From the NCBI GenBank assembly GCA_900540475.1, contig UQGG01000007.1, positions 1 to 64,000 of the forward strand: DNA of 64,000 bases. The letters run 5' to 3'. The translations under genes were made by a program, and so were the position numbers. Source of the DNA: an uncultured Robinsoniella sp. GTDB lineage: Bacteria > Bacillota > Clostridia > Lachnospirales > Lachnospiraceae. The notes below the pieces were generated by a model. The model was not told where the DNA came from and did not search any database. It was given only the letters and a program-made list of their open reading frames with translations. Below, piece after piece: positions 43,027 to 51,547 of the stretch. Position 1 is the stretch's first letter. Every line of letters starts with the position of its first letter.

Positions 43027-44373
43027 ATGGCAGTAAATCAAGATAAAATGAAAACAAGGGCTATTTTTCCGCTGTTGATGTCTATGGCGGTGCCCATGAT
43101 GCTTTCTATGCTGATGCAGTCACTTTATAATATAGTAGACAGTATCTTTGTGGCGAGGCTTGGACCGGAGGCGCTGACTGCAGTCTCTCTGGTATATCCA
43201 CTGCAGAATATTGTGGTCTCCGTTGCCGTGGGAATTGGAGTTGGAATCAGCTCTGCCATATCCATCAGTATAGGTGGAAAAGATTTTGAGAAGGCAAATA
43301 AGACAGCTTCCATCGGAATGTTGCTCACGGTGATTCATGCGGTTCTGTTTTGCGCAGTTGGAATCATTGTTACGAAGCCATTCTTAAGTATGTTCACGGA
43401 AAATGAAAAGATTTTACAATGGGGGTGCGAGTATTCTTATATTGTGCTCTGCCTGGCATTCGGCTGTCTGCTTCAGATCAGCATGGAGAAGATCTTTCAG
43501 GCAGTGGGGGATATGGTAACCACGATGGCACTTTTAGCCAGCGGCTGTATCATTAATGTTATCTTAGACCCAATCATGATTTTTGGGCTCCTTGGATTTC
43601 CGGCACTTGGGGTAAAGGGAGCGGCAATTGCAACAGTTATCGGACAGATCTGCGCATTCCTGCTGTATGTGCTGGTCTACAGTAAAAAAGATATCGGAAT
43701 TAAGATTTCGTTACGCTATGTGAGCTTTGATAAGGGAATTATAAAACAGATCTATGCGGTTGGAATACCGTCCACGATTATGATGGCGCTGCCGTCACTG
43801 CTGGTGAGCATATTAAACGGTATCCTTTCCAGATTTTCGGATCTTCATGTGGCTGTACTGGGGATTTATTTTAAGCTCCAGACCTTTATTTATATGCCGG
43901 CAAATGGCGTGGTCCAGGGGATGCGTCCCATTATTGGCTTTAACTATGGAGCCGGTGAGAACAAGCGGATGAAGCAGACGGTGCGCTTAAGCCTACTGGT
44001 GGTTCTCTGTGTCATGCTGATTGGGACGATCGGTGCGCTTGTCTTCCCAAGGCAGATTCTCATGTTATTTGATGCTACAGATGACATGATGAGGATAGGG
44101 ACAGAAGCGCTGCGGGTAATCAGTCTGGGCTTCCTGGTATCCTCCCTCGGAATTGTAAATTCCGGAACTTTTGAGGCGCTGGGAAGAGGGAAAGAGTCCC
44201 TGATCGTTTCCCTGCTCAGGCAATTTGTTGTTACGGTTCCCCTGGGATATATCCTGTCAAGGTCCATGGGTGCACTGGGAATATGGATTGCATTTCCTGT
44301 TGCAGAGGTATTGGCAGCTGTTGTAGCGCATATATTATTAAAACGGCTTTACCGGAAAATCTCCTGTAATTAG
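43027..44373 (+). CDS. MATE-family multidrug/metabolite exporter
   Basis: A 448-residue protein with twelve predicted helices in two similar halves (PLLMSMAVPMMLSMLMQSLYNIVDSIFVARLG start; INVILDPIMIFGLLGFPALGVKGAAIATVIGQ mid part). It exports organic compounds using Na+ or H+ gradients; the substrate is unknown. GAGGAGG lies 11 bases upstream of the ATG. Confidence 0.93.
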   Translation: MAVNQDKMKTRAIFPLLMSMAVPMMLSMLMQSLYNIVDSIFVARLGPEALTAVSLVYPLQNIVVSVAVGIGVGISSAISISIGGKDFEKANKTASIGMLLTVIHAVLFCAVGIIVTKPFLSMFTENEKILQWGCEYSYIVLCLAFGCLLQISMEKIFQAVGDMVTTMALLASGCIINVILDPIMIFGLLGFPALGVKGAAIATVIGQICAFLLYVLVYSKKDIGIKISLRYVSFDKGIIKQIYAVGIPSTIMMALPSLLVSILNGILSRFSDLHVAVLGIYFKLQTFIYMPANGVVQGMRPIIGFNYGAGENKRMKQTVRLSLLVVLCVMLIGTIGALVFPRQILMLFDATDDMMRIGTEALRVISLGFLVSSLGIVNSGTFEALGRGKESLIVSLLRQFVVTVPLGYILSRSMGALGIWIAFPVAEVLAAVVAHILLKRLYRKISCN

Positions 44374-44553
44374 CAGGAGCGTACAGATGGCGGTAGTTAA
44401 TTTTCAAATGCCCTCTGGGAACCGGTGAAGGACTTGATTTGTTTATAATATTTTAACAGAATGTTTAAATTTACACGGGGCTTAAAGGTATACAATTGTA
44501 GATAAGTGGGCTATAATGGAAGAAATATAGCAATTATGTCAGGAGGCAGTGTA

Positions 44554-45423
44554 ATGGAGCATTATATGGAGATTTTAAAACAGTTTGGGGTCGTTATGAC
44601 GGTAGCTGGTGTAATCATTGGCATTATTATGTCGTTTGTAGTATTTTTTGCATTTATGTCAAAGAAAAATGTAAACCGTTTTCATGGTTTCTTTGGCTGG
44701 CTTTATGATTATCTGCAATTTAAGAATTTTATTATCGAAGGATTGTTAAAGTTTTTCTATGTACTTGGTGCATGTGTCTGCACTACGGTGGGTGTTTTTA
44801 ATATTCTCTGCCTGCAGATGGTGCTGGGATTTGCAGTACTGATTTTTGGAAATCTGGTGCTTCGTATTTTTTACGAATTTGCATTGATGATTGTGGTTAT
44901 CTGTAGAAATGTAAGCGAGATTAATAAAAAAATGGGCGGCGGCGTGGATCACAGAACGCAATTTAAAGAGTGTGAGATTCCTCCTATGCCTAAAAAAGAA
45001 GATTTTGTTATGAGAGATCCACAAAAAGATGCTATGCGTGAAACAGCTGTCACCCAGAGCCAGCCAGTATATCAAAATACTGGAATGCTCCAGCCGCAGA
45101 CAGCAATGGTGAGTGCAGCCGCACCGGCAGCAATGGCGAGTACAGCAGTACCGGCGGCGAATCCAGTGTATGCAGGGAATCAGATGGCACCGGCAGTGAG
45201 TACGGTATCTTACTCAGAGAGTGAAACCGCACCTTCAAACGATGGGGTGTCTCAGGCGGCAAATGCAGTGTCCTCAGCAACCGTTACTTCAACGGCAGCA
45301 ACAGAGATGTTATCAACAGAAAAAACGGAAAATGTGGATAACTCTAAAAAAATCTGTCCGTCATGTGGAAATGAGGGCGGAGCACAGGATGCTTTTTGCA
45401 GCAGGTGCGGAAGAAAGTACTAG
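44554..45423 (+). CDS. Membrane protein with C-terminal zinc ribbon
   Basis: A 289-residue protein: a TM helix at about 8-32, two closely spaced helices at about 65-115 in a DUF4282-like segment (LLKFFYVLGACVCTTVGVF...LRIFYEFALMIVVI), a low-complexity Ala/Pro/Ser/Thr/Val stretch (about 155-260) and a zinc ribbon CPSCGNEGG...FCSRCGRKY at the end. ATG at 44554 is chosen for its AGGAGG. The function is unknown. Confidence 0.7.
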   Translation: MEHYMEILKQFGVVMTVAGVIIGIIMSFVVFFAFMSKKNVNRFHGFFGWLYDYLQFKNFIIEGLLKFFYVLGACVCTTVGVFNILCLQMVLGFAVLIFGNLVLRIFYEFALMIVVICRNVSEINKKMGGGVDHRTQFKECEIPPMPKKEDFVMRDPQKDAMRETAVTQSQPVYQNTGMLQPQTAMVSAAAPAAMASTAVPAANPVYAGNQMAPAVSTVSYSESETAPSNDGVSQAANAVSSATVTSTAATEMLSTEKTENVDNSKKICPSCGNEGGAQDAFCSRCGRKY

Positions 45424-45481
45424 TACTCCATCCTGCTAGATCTTGTTTGAAAAATGTCAGAAAAAGTTAAGATCCATATTC

Positions 45482-45510
45482 TTGACATAGAAAATACGGT
45501 ATGATATATT
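45482..45510 (+). promoter_or_regulatory. Promoter of the riboswitch transcript
   Basis: TTGACA (45482-45487), 17-bp spacer, TATATT (45505-45510). Transcription would begin at about 45517, just before the riboswitch P1 stem. Confidence 0.8.
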
Positions 45511-45518
45511 AAATTTAC

Positions 45519-45648
45519 ATAAAAGGGAGTAGCCTAACCGAAAGGTGATTCGAAATCGTCAATACGATATTTTATATCCGTATCGAATGAAATGTGCAAG
45601 ACTTTTATTGTAGCGAAGATTGCTGCGATAAGAGTCTTTTATTTTTGC
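45519..45648 (+). ncRNA. yybP-ykoY-type manganese riboswitch with terminator
   Basis: The aptamer has the family landmarks in order: AAGGGAGTAGC (45523-45533), TCGTCAAT (45556-45563) and GCAAGAC (45596-45602), as in the known Lactococcus yybP element. P1 is ATAAAAG (45519-45525) with CTTTTAT (45602-45608). The same 3' strand is the 5' arm of an 11-bp terminator (45598-45608 with 45628-45638, then T-rich). P1 and terminator exclude each other, so Mn2+ binding should turn expression on. Confidence 0.88.
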
Positions 45649-45741
45649 TCTTTGTAACCGGCAGTCTTCACAGTAACCAGACACCAGTTAAGAGCCTGTA
45701 AAGGCCTATCATGGCTAAAAGGCCGAGAGAGGAGAAAGATT

Positions 45742-46170
45742 ATGTACGATGCAGAAAGAAATAACAGGGAAATTGAGGAGGCGCTGGCGGCGGGAAGAGC
45801 AGCATTAGACAGCCTGAACCGTGTAAACCATTCATTGTCCAGTGCCAAAGGTTTTGGAATCTGGGATATGCTTGGAGGCGGTTTTATCAGCGGTATGCTT
45901 AAGCATTCAAAGATTGACAGTGCCAGTGCAGAGATGGAAAATGCAAAAATGCTTCTTGGAAAATTCCAAAAAGAATTGCGGGATGTAAGTATGCATCCGG
46001 ATATGAATATTGATATTGGAGGTTTTGCAGTATTTGCTGACTTCTTTTTGGACAATATAGTATCAGACTGGTATGTGCAGTCAAAAATCAACCGGAGTAA
46101 GGAACAGGTTGAGGAGGCTATAGAGCATGTAGAACATGCACTTTATGAACTGGAAAGAATGATGCGCTAA
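45742..46170 (+). CDS. Hypothetical protein under Mn2+ riboswitch control
   Basis: A 142-residue, mostly helical soluble protein (MYDAERNNREIEEALAAG start, Gly-rich WDMLGGGFISGMLKHSKID in the middle, coiled-coil-like KSKINRSKEQVEEAIEHVEHALYELERMMR-type C-terminus). No signal peptide or membrane helix is seen. GAGAGGAGA precedes the ATG. It is the first gene after the riboswitch, with a further 90 bp of leader. The family is not recognised; the control element suggests a link to Mn2+ excess. Confidence 0.75.
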   Translation: MYDAERNNREIEEALAAGRAALDSLNRVNHSLSSAKGFGIWDMLGGGFISGMLKHSKIDSASAEMENAKMLLGKFQKELRDVSMHPDMNIDIGGFAVFADFFLDNIVSDWYVQSKINRSKEQVEEAIEHVEHALYELERMMR

Positions 46171-46199
46171 CAGAAAAGAGATGCTCAGTGTAAATACAG

Positions 46200-46325
46200 G
46201 TATTATAAATAGTACCGGATATATAAATAGTGCCGGAAATATAATATTAGTACGAGAAATATAGTTAGTGCGAGAAATACAAATAGTGCCGGAATTTATT
46301 TAGTGCAGAAAATAGCGGAATATAG
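46200..46325. repeat. Degenerate 18-20-nt tandem repeat
   Basis: About six imperfect units of the form ATAAATAGTGCCGGAAAT fill the gap between the hypothetical gene and the YccF gene. Confidence 0.65.
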
Positions 46326-46336
46326 GAGGATCGAAT

Positions 46337-46696
46337 ATGGGATGTTTAGGTAATATTTTGTGGTTTATTTTTGGAGGATTTATATCAGGGCTCAGCTGGC
46401 TTCTGATTGGCTGTCTCTGGTGTATCACCATTGTGGGTATTCCTGTTGGAACCCAGTGTTTTAAGTTTGCAGGATTGTGTTTTTTCCCATTTGGGAAAGA
46501 GGTGGAGTATGGCGGCGGCGTTGGCTCGTTACTGTTAAATGTATTATGGCTGATCTTTTCCGGTATACCTCTGGCAATCGAGTCTGCAGTCATCGGTGCA
46601 GTTTTGTGCATTACCATTGTAGGAATACCATTTGGATTACAGCAGTTTAAAATTGCGAAACTGGCATTAATGCCATTTGGTGCCAGAGTAGTTTAG
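46337..46696 (+). CDS. YccF-domain membrane protein
   Basis: A 119-residue protein made of two copies of the YccF module (GCLGNILWFIFGGFISGLSWLLIGCLWCITIVGIPVG and NVLWLIFSGIPLAIESAVIGAVLCITIVGIPFGLQQFKIAKLALMPFG). It has four hydrophobic segments and sits in the inner membrane; the function is unknown. TAGGAGG precedes the start. It may be on the riboswitch transcript. Confidence 0.88.
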   Translation: MGCLGNILWFIFGGFISGLSWLLIGCLWCITIVGIPVGTQCFKFAGLCFFPFGKEVEYGGGVGSLLLNVLWLIFSGIPLAIESAVIGAVLCITIVGIPFGLQQFKIAKLALMPFGARVV

Positions 46697-46704
46697 AAAG
46701 AAAG

Positions 46705-46738
46705 CGGCAGAGCTAATTGACGGGCCTGCCGTTTTTTT
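46705..46738 (+). terminator. Intrinsic terminator
   Basis: CGGCAG / CTGCCG stem with T7 directly after, 10 bp past the YccF stop. The next 260 bp up to yaaA are AT-rich; I see no further gene there. Confidence 0.75.
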
Positions 46739-47002
46739 ATTGGAAGTTTTCCCCTTTTACAGGTGGAGTTGAAGATATAGTAGAAAAACGGCAGCAAAGA
46801 GTTTATAATAGGAGTATCCGAATAAATGGAGGCATTTGAGATGTAATTTTCTATGGGTGTTAGCAGATGCCAGGAACAAGAGCATGCGGGAACAAAAGGA
46901 TAAGATATGATGCAGATTTTTAAGAAATAGAAATCAGGCGTTTATAATAAAGGATAGATATAGTAAAGTTTAGTTTAAAATACAGATGATAAGGAGATGA
47001 TT

Positions 47003-47800
47003 ATGAAGATTATCATATCTCCTGCAAAGAAAATGGTGCAGGATGAAAATTCTATGGCTGTGAGCGATGCTCCGTCTTTTACAAAACAAGCTGAGGAATT
47101 ACATAAGATTCTAAAGAAGCTTTCGTATGAGGAGCTGAAAGGAATATTAAAGTGCAATGATAAAATTGCTGAGTTGAATTTCAGGCGATATCGAAATATG
47201 AGACGGTTAGATGAATCCGGGGGATTCACAGATATGACCCCGGCGCTTTTAACATATGAAGGCATTCAGTATCAATATATGGCACCCCGGGTATTCTCCG
47301 ATGAACAGTGGGAATATGTACAGGAAAATCTGCGTATTCTTTCCGGTTTTTATGGTATTCTAAAGCCTTTGGATGGAGTGTATCCATACCGGCTGGAGAT
47401 GCAGGCTGTTCTGGCTGCAGGCGAAGCCAGGAACCTGTACCAGTACTGGGGAGAACGTATTTATCGGGAGCTTGTCCGGGATGATAAGGTCATTCTGAAT
47501 CTGGCATCTAAAGAATACAGCAAGGCTGTGGAACCGTTTCTGGAGCCGGATGTGCGGTTTGTTACCTGTGTATTCGGGGAAGCGGTGGAGCGGGATCAGA
47601 TCCGTAAAATCCGGGTGAAAGGAACCCAGGCAAAAATGGCAAGAGGGGAAATGGTACGCTGGCTTGCAGAGAATCAGATTGCTGATATTGCAGATATCAA
47701 GCAGTTTCGGGGGTTGGACTATTCTTTTTCAAATCAGGATTCCAGTGATGATACTCTGGTGTTTTTGAAAGAGGTGAATCAAAGAAAAAAGTTGAGGTGA
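47003..47800 (+). CDS. yaaA: Peroxide stress protein YaaA (DUF328)
   Basis: A 265-residue protein starting MKIIISPAKKM, the family signature; GFYGILKPLDGVYPYRLEM and RGLDYSFSNQDSSDDTLVFLK are also typical. E. coli YaaA limits free iron and DNA damage under H2O2. ATG at 47003 is chosen because AAGGAG ends 6 bases before it; the in-frame ATG at 46997 directly touches that site. Confidence 0.92.
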   Translation: MKIIISPAKKMVQDENSMAVSDAPSFTKQAEELHKILKKLSYEELKGILKCNDKIAELNFRRYRNMRRLDESGGFTDMTPALLTYEGIQYQYMAPRVFSDEQWEYVQENLRILSGFYGILKPLDGVYPYRLEMQAVLAAGEARNLYQYWGERIYRELVRDDKVILNLASKEYSKAVEPFLEPDVRFVTCVFGEAVERDQIRKIRVKGTQAKMARGEMVRWLAENQIADIADIKQFRGLDYSFSNQDSSDDTLVFLKEVNQRKKLR

Positions 47801-47804
47801 CCAA

Positions 47805-48572
47805 ATGCTGACAGAAATCAAAGAAGTTGTAAGGGAGGCAGGGCTGATTCTGAAAAATGCCCATGCCGGGAGTGAAAATATATTTGAAAAAAGCGGATTT
47901 GCAAATTTTGTTACCGCATATGATTGTCAGATACAGGAGTTTTTAGTAGACAGATTGAAAAAAGCTTTTCCGGAAGCAGGTTTTATTGGGGAGGAGAACC
48001 ATCTGCAGGAACCTTTGGGAGAAGGTTATTACTTTATTATCGATCCTATCGATGGAACAACTAATTTTATTCATGATTACCATCATAGCTGCATTTCCGT
48101 AGGGGTTGCCTATCAAGGGCAGGGAATTGCGGGGGTTGTATATAATCCATATCTGGATGAGATGTATTGGGCAAAGAAAGGTGAAGGGTCATATTGCAAT
48201 GAAAAATGCCTGACGGCAAGGAATTCATCTCTGGAGGATAGTATTGTGGCATTTGGCTGCGCCAGGTACAACTCAGAGGAGACGGACCGCAGCTTTGACT
48301 TTGCAAAAAAACTGTATTTGCAGAGCCACGGAATCCGAAATGGCGGATCATCAGCCATGGATATCTGCCATATTGCGTCCGGGAGAAACGGGCTATATTT
48401 TGAAATGCTGCTTCAGCCATGGGATTATGCTGCGGCATCGGTTATCTTGGAAGAGGCTGGCGGGGTCATCACGACAATGGATGGATTCCCCATAACACTG
48501 GATGCACCCTGCTCCATTCTGGTAGGAAGTCCCGTGGTTTGGAAAGAAAGCATGGATATATGGAATAAATAA
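47805..48572 (+). CDS. Inositol-monophosphatase-family phosphatase
   Basis: A 255-residue Mg2+-dependent phosphatase. The metal ligands are E63/E64 (IGEENH), D80 and D83 (DPIDGTTNF) and the Asp in QPWDYAAASVILEEAGG. Possible substrates include inositol phosphate, PAP or fructose-1,6-bisphosphate. Four bases after yaaA, so co-transcribed. Confidence 0.9.
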   Translation: MLTEIKEVVREAGLILKNAHAGSENIFEKSGFANFVTAYDCQIQEFLVDRLKKAFPEAGFIGEENHLQEPLGEGYYFIIDPIDGTTNFIHDYHHSCISVGVAYQGQGIAGVVYNPYLDEMYWAKKGEGSYCNEKCLTARNSSLEDSIVAFGCARYNSEETDRSFDFAKKLYLQSHGIRNGGSSAMDICHIASGRNGLYFEMLLQPWDYAAASVILEEAGGVITTMDGFPITLDAPCSILVGSPVVWKESMDIWNK

Positions 48573-48632
48573 CCGGAAATATTTTATTTTCCAACGCTGT
48601 CATTTGGATATGACGGCGGGAAAGGAGCGCGT

Positions 48633-49655
48633 ATGAGAAATCATGAAGTTACGGCAAGCCAGCCGCTTTTGAAGAAAGATGGAAGCATTGCGGAGCCTGG
48701 ATGGTCCAGGAGTCAGGTTCAGATCTATGACAGAAGCCAGATTAAAACACCCAAATTCCGAATTAAAGAATGGGATTATTATCTGGTCTTGAATCAGGAT
48801 TTTGCAGCGGCATTTACGATTTCAGATGATGGTTACATCGGGCTGGAGTCTGCGTCTATTCTGGATTTTACCAGACCCTGGGAACATACGGAGACAATCT
48901 TAAAGCCGTTTACCATGGGAAGAATGCATCTGCCTTCTAATTCTATGGAAGGAAACACCAGCTATCATGATAAAAAAATGCATATGCGTTTTGAAGTGCA
49001 GAATGGAAAAAGGAGGATTCGCTGTAAGTGGCCCCGCTTTTTCGAGGGCAAAGAATTTTCCTGTGATATTATATTAGAGGAAACCCAGCAGGATTCAATG
49101 GTGATAGCTACTCCGTGGAAGGAAAAGAAATCCGCGTTTTATTATAACCAGAAAATTAACTGCATGAGGGCAAAAGGCAGAATGCGGCTGGGAGATCGGG
49201 AATTTCTCTTTTCTCCGGATACAGATTTTGGGACACTGGACTGGGGACGCGGCGTCTGGACCTATGATAATAGCTGGTATTGGGGATCTGGAAATGGAAT
49301 TGTTGACGGGAAACCATTTGGATTTAATATCGGGTATGGATTTGGGGATACCAGTGCAGCGTCGGAGAATATTCTTTTTTATAACGGGAAGGGACATAAG
49401 CTGGATGATGTGACCTTTCATATTCCCTCGGACAGTTATTTGAAAACCTGGACGTTTACTTCCAGTGACGGGCGGTTTGAAATGGAATTTGAGCCGGTAA
49501 TTGACCGTGCTGCAAAAATGGATGTTCTTCTTGTGGGCACAGACCAGCACCAGGTGTTTGGAAAAATGAAGGGGCGGGCTGTCTTAGATGATGGAACAGC
49601 GCTTGAGATAAAGGATTTTATGTGCTTTGCAGAGTATGTGCACAACCGGTATTAG
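48633..49655 (+). CDS. DUF2804 domain protein
   Basis: A 340-residue soluble protein, beta-rich with many Trp/Tyr, fitting the DUF2804 family (HEVTASQPLLKKDGSIAEPGWSRSQ start; DWGRGVWTYDNSWYWGSGNG core). No signal peptide and no known function. AAAGGAG precedes the start. A small hairpin (GCTGTCAT / ATGACGGC) lies in the 60-bp gap before it. Confidence 0.85.
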   Translation: MRNHEVTASQPLLKKDGSIAEPGWSRSQVQIYDRSQIKTPKFRIKEWDYYLVLNQDFAAAFTISDDGYIGLESASILDFTRPWEHTETILKPFTMGRMHLPSNSMEGNTSYHDKKMHMRFEVQNGKRRIRCKWPRFFEGKEFSCDIILEETQQDSMVIATPWKEKKSAFYYNQKINCMRAKGRMRLGDREFLFSPDTDFGTLDWGRGVWTYDNSWYWGSGNGIVDGKPFGFNIGYGFGDTSAASENILFYNGKGHKLDDVTFHIPSDSYLKTWTFTSSDGRFEMEFEPVIDRAAKMDVLLVGTDQHQVFGKMKGRAVLDDGTALEIKDFMCFAEYVHNRY

Positions 49656-49708
49656 AGTATGCTTGATAAATGGTAAAAGGGAGTAAATAATTGTGATTGG
49701 GGGAAAAT

Positions 49709-50158
49709 ATGAAGATCTTGGTGGATGCTGATGCATGTCCGGTGGTAAAAATTGTTGAGAAAGTGGCTCAGGAGAAGGAGATTCCTCTGATTCTGATCTG
49801 CGATACTTCACATGTTATGAGTTCGGATTATGCGCAGGTTATAATCGTTGATAAAGGGGCAGATTCGGCAGATTTTGCCCTGATTGGAAAGTCTGTCAAG
49901 GGAGACATTGTGGTAACCCAGGATTATGGGGTTGCTGCAATGGCACTTGGCAAAGGGGTGCATGTGATACACCAGAGCGGTAGAGAATATACAAATGAAA
50001 ATATTGACCAGATGTTGTTTGAACGGCATATGTCTAAAAAGGCAAGGCGTAGTTCTTCCAAATTCCACGGAAAAGGTCCGAAAAAGAGGACGGAAGAAGA
50101 TGATATCCGGTTTGAGTCAGCATTTCGCAGGCTGGTAGATGAGGGACTTAAGATCTAG
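49709..50158 (+). CDS. YaiI/YqxD family protein (DUF188)
   Basis: A 149-residue protein with the family start MKILVDADACPVVKIVEKVA, a PIN-like acidic site, and VVTQDYGVAAMAL. Its nuclease-like role is unproven. ATG at 49709 is chosen for the family start and the GGGGG upstream. Confidence 0.9.
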   Translation: MKILVDADACPVVKIVEKVAQEKEIPLILICDTSHVMSSDYAQVIIVDKGADSADFALIGKSVKGDIVVTQDYGVAAMALGKGVHVIHQSGREYTNENIDQMLFERHMSKKARRSSSKFHGKGPKKRTEEDDIRFESAFRRLVDEGLKI

Positions 50159-50271
50159 AACAACAGCCAGCACTTTATTTGTGATGCTGATCCCAGGGAA
50201 CCCGGAACGACAATTCGTATAGTTGCATAAAATTATTAGATACAATAGATAAATTACGTACAGCATCACAC

Positions 50272-50300
50272 TTGACAAAGATTGTATACAATTATACAAT
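50272..50300 (+). promoter_or_regulatory. lrgAB promoter with operator over the -10
   Basis: TTGACA (50272-50277), 17-bp spacer, TACAAT (50295-50300). A perfect palindrome ATTGTATA-N4-TATACAAT (50281-50300) covers the spacer and the -10, a classical repressor position. Confidence 0.75.
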
Positions 50301-50336
50301 AATTTAGGTATTGATCGTATAATCGTGTGCGGCGTT

Positions 50337-50428
50337 TTCTAAGCAGCCATTGGAATTCCTGGCTTTTTAGAAATTGCTGTACCAGTAAGGGTAAAAAATA
50401 TGCGCAAAGCCCTGTTTAAATAACAGGG
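50337..50428 (+). other. Structured leader of lrgAB
   Basis: Two hairpins: TTTCTAA...AGCCA / TGGCT...TTAGAAA (50337-50373) with an internal T5, and CCCTGTT-N5-AACAGGG (50410-50428) close to the ribosome site. They could form an attenuator or control translation; no known riboswitch class is recognised. Confidence 0.45.
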
Positions 50429-50453
50429 TATCACATAGGAAAAGGAGAGATTT

Positions 50454-50834
50454 ATGCAATTACTGGGTCAATTTGGGATTATTTTAATTATAACCTTTTT
50501 AGGGGAAATGATGCACTACTTTATTCCCCTTCCCATACCGGCAAGTATCTATGGTCTGGTATTGATGCTTTTTTGTCTGTCAACTAAAATAATAAAACTA
50601 CACCGGGTAATCGATGCGGCACATTTCTTACTGGATATTATGCCGCCCATGTTTATTCCAGCCGCGGTAGGATTGATTGTAGTATGGGGGGATCTTCAGA
50701 AGATTCTGCTCCCTATAGTGGTTATAACTTTTTTGACGACAATTATTGTTATGGTGGTAACGGGTAAGTCATCTCAGAAGATTATTCAAAAACAGCGAAA
50801 GGACGATGAAAGCAGTGAAAGAATTTCTATGTGA
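50454..50834 (+). CDS. lrgA: LrgA/CidA-family holin-like protein
   Basis: A 126-residue, four-helix membrane protein (GEMMHYFIPLPIPASIYGLVLMLFCL; IMPPMFIPAAVGLIVVW). LrgA/CidA proteins affect murein hydrolase activity, lysis and pyruvate uptake in Firmicutes. AAAGGAG lies 8 bases upstream. Overlaps lrgB by 29 bases. Confidence 0.9.
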   Translation: MQLLGQFGIILIITFLGEMMHYFIPLPIPASIYGLVLMLFCLSTKIIKLHRVIDAAHFLLDIMPPMFIPAAVGLIVVWGDLQKILLPIVVITFLTTIIVMVVTGKSSQKIIQKQRKDDESSERISM

Positions 50835-51507
50835 GTCTGTTTATTTTGGCGTTGCAGTATGCATTTTGGGATACGTTATAGGTATTCTGATCCGGAAAAA
50901 ATTTAAAAAAGCCATTTTTAATCCCCTGCTGATTTCCATTATCTTTGTGATCCTGGTGATTAAATTGCTGGGAGTGGATTATGACAGCTTTAATGATTCA
51001 GCGAAATATCTCAGTTACCTCCTGACTCCGGCAACGGTCTGTCTTGCCATTCCTCTGTACCAGCAACTGGAGCTTTTAAAAAAGAATATGGTGGCGGTGA
51101 CATTTGGGATTGTATCCGGGGTACTGTCCAGTTTAGTCAGCGTGCTGGCACTGGCATATTTGTTTGGACTAGAGCATCAATATTATGTTACACTATTACC
51201 AAAGTCCATTACCACTGCAATCGGTGTGGGTGTGTCGGATGAATTAGGCGGAGTAACGACTATAACGGTTGCGGTTATCATTGTAACCGGCGTTCTCGGT
51301 AATATTGTAGGGGAACTGGTGTGTAAACTGTTTCGGATCTATGAACCGATAGCCGTAGGACTGGCACTGGGGACCTCTTCCCACGCAATTGGGACTTCAA
51401 AGGCGCTGGAACTTGGAGAAGTTGAAGGGGCAATGAGCAGTTTGTCGATTGCGGTTTCCGGTATATTAACGGTAGTGGGAGCATCGATTTTTGCTAACTT
51501 TCTGTAA
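50806..51507 (+). CDS. lrgB: LrgB-family protein
   Basis: A 233-residue membrane protein with six to eight helices (TLLPKSITTAIGVGVSDELGG and GLALGTSSHAIGTSKALELGEVEGAMSSLSIAVSG are diagnostic). It works with LrgA. The start lies within lrgA, with AAAGGACG just upstream, so translation is coupled. Confidence 0.93.
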   Translation: MKAVKEFLCESVYFGVAVCILGYVIGILIRKKFKKAIFNPLLISIIFVILVIKLLGVDYDSFNDSAKYLSYLLTPATVCLAIPLYQQLELLKKNMVAVTFGIVSGVLSSLVSVLALAYLFGLEHQYYVTLLPKSITTAIGVGVSDELGGVTTITVAVIIVTGVLGNIVGELVCKLFRIYEPIAVGLALGTSSHAIGTSKALELGEVEGAMSSLSIAVSGILTVVGASIFANFL

Positions 51508-51547
51508 GGCAGGAGGGACAGACTTAGTACAGGAATAGGGGGCAGTT

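Noticed and set aside
42853..43041. 62-codon minus-strand open frame before the MATE gene
   Set aside because: No ribosome site, low complexity, and it covers the operator and promoter region of the exporter.
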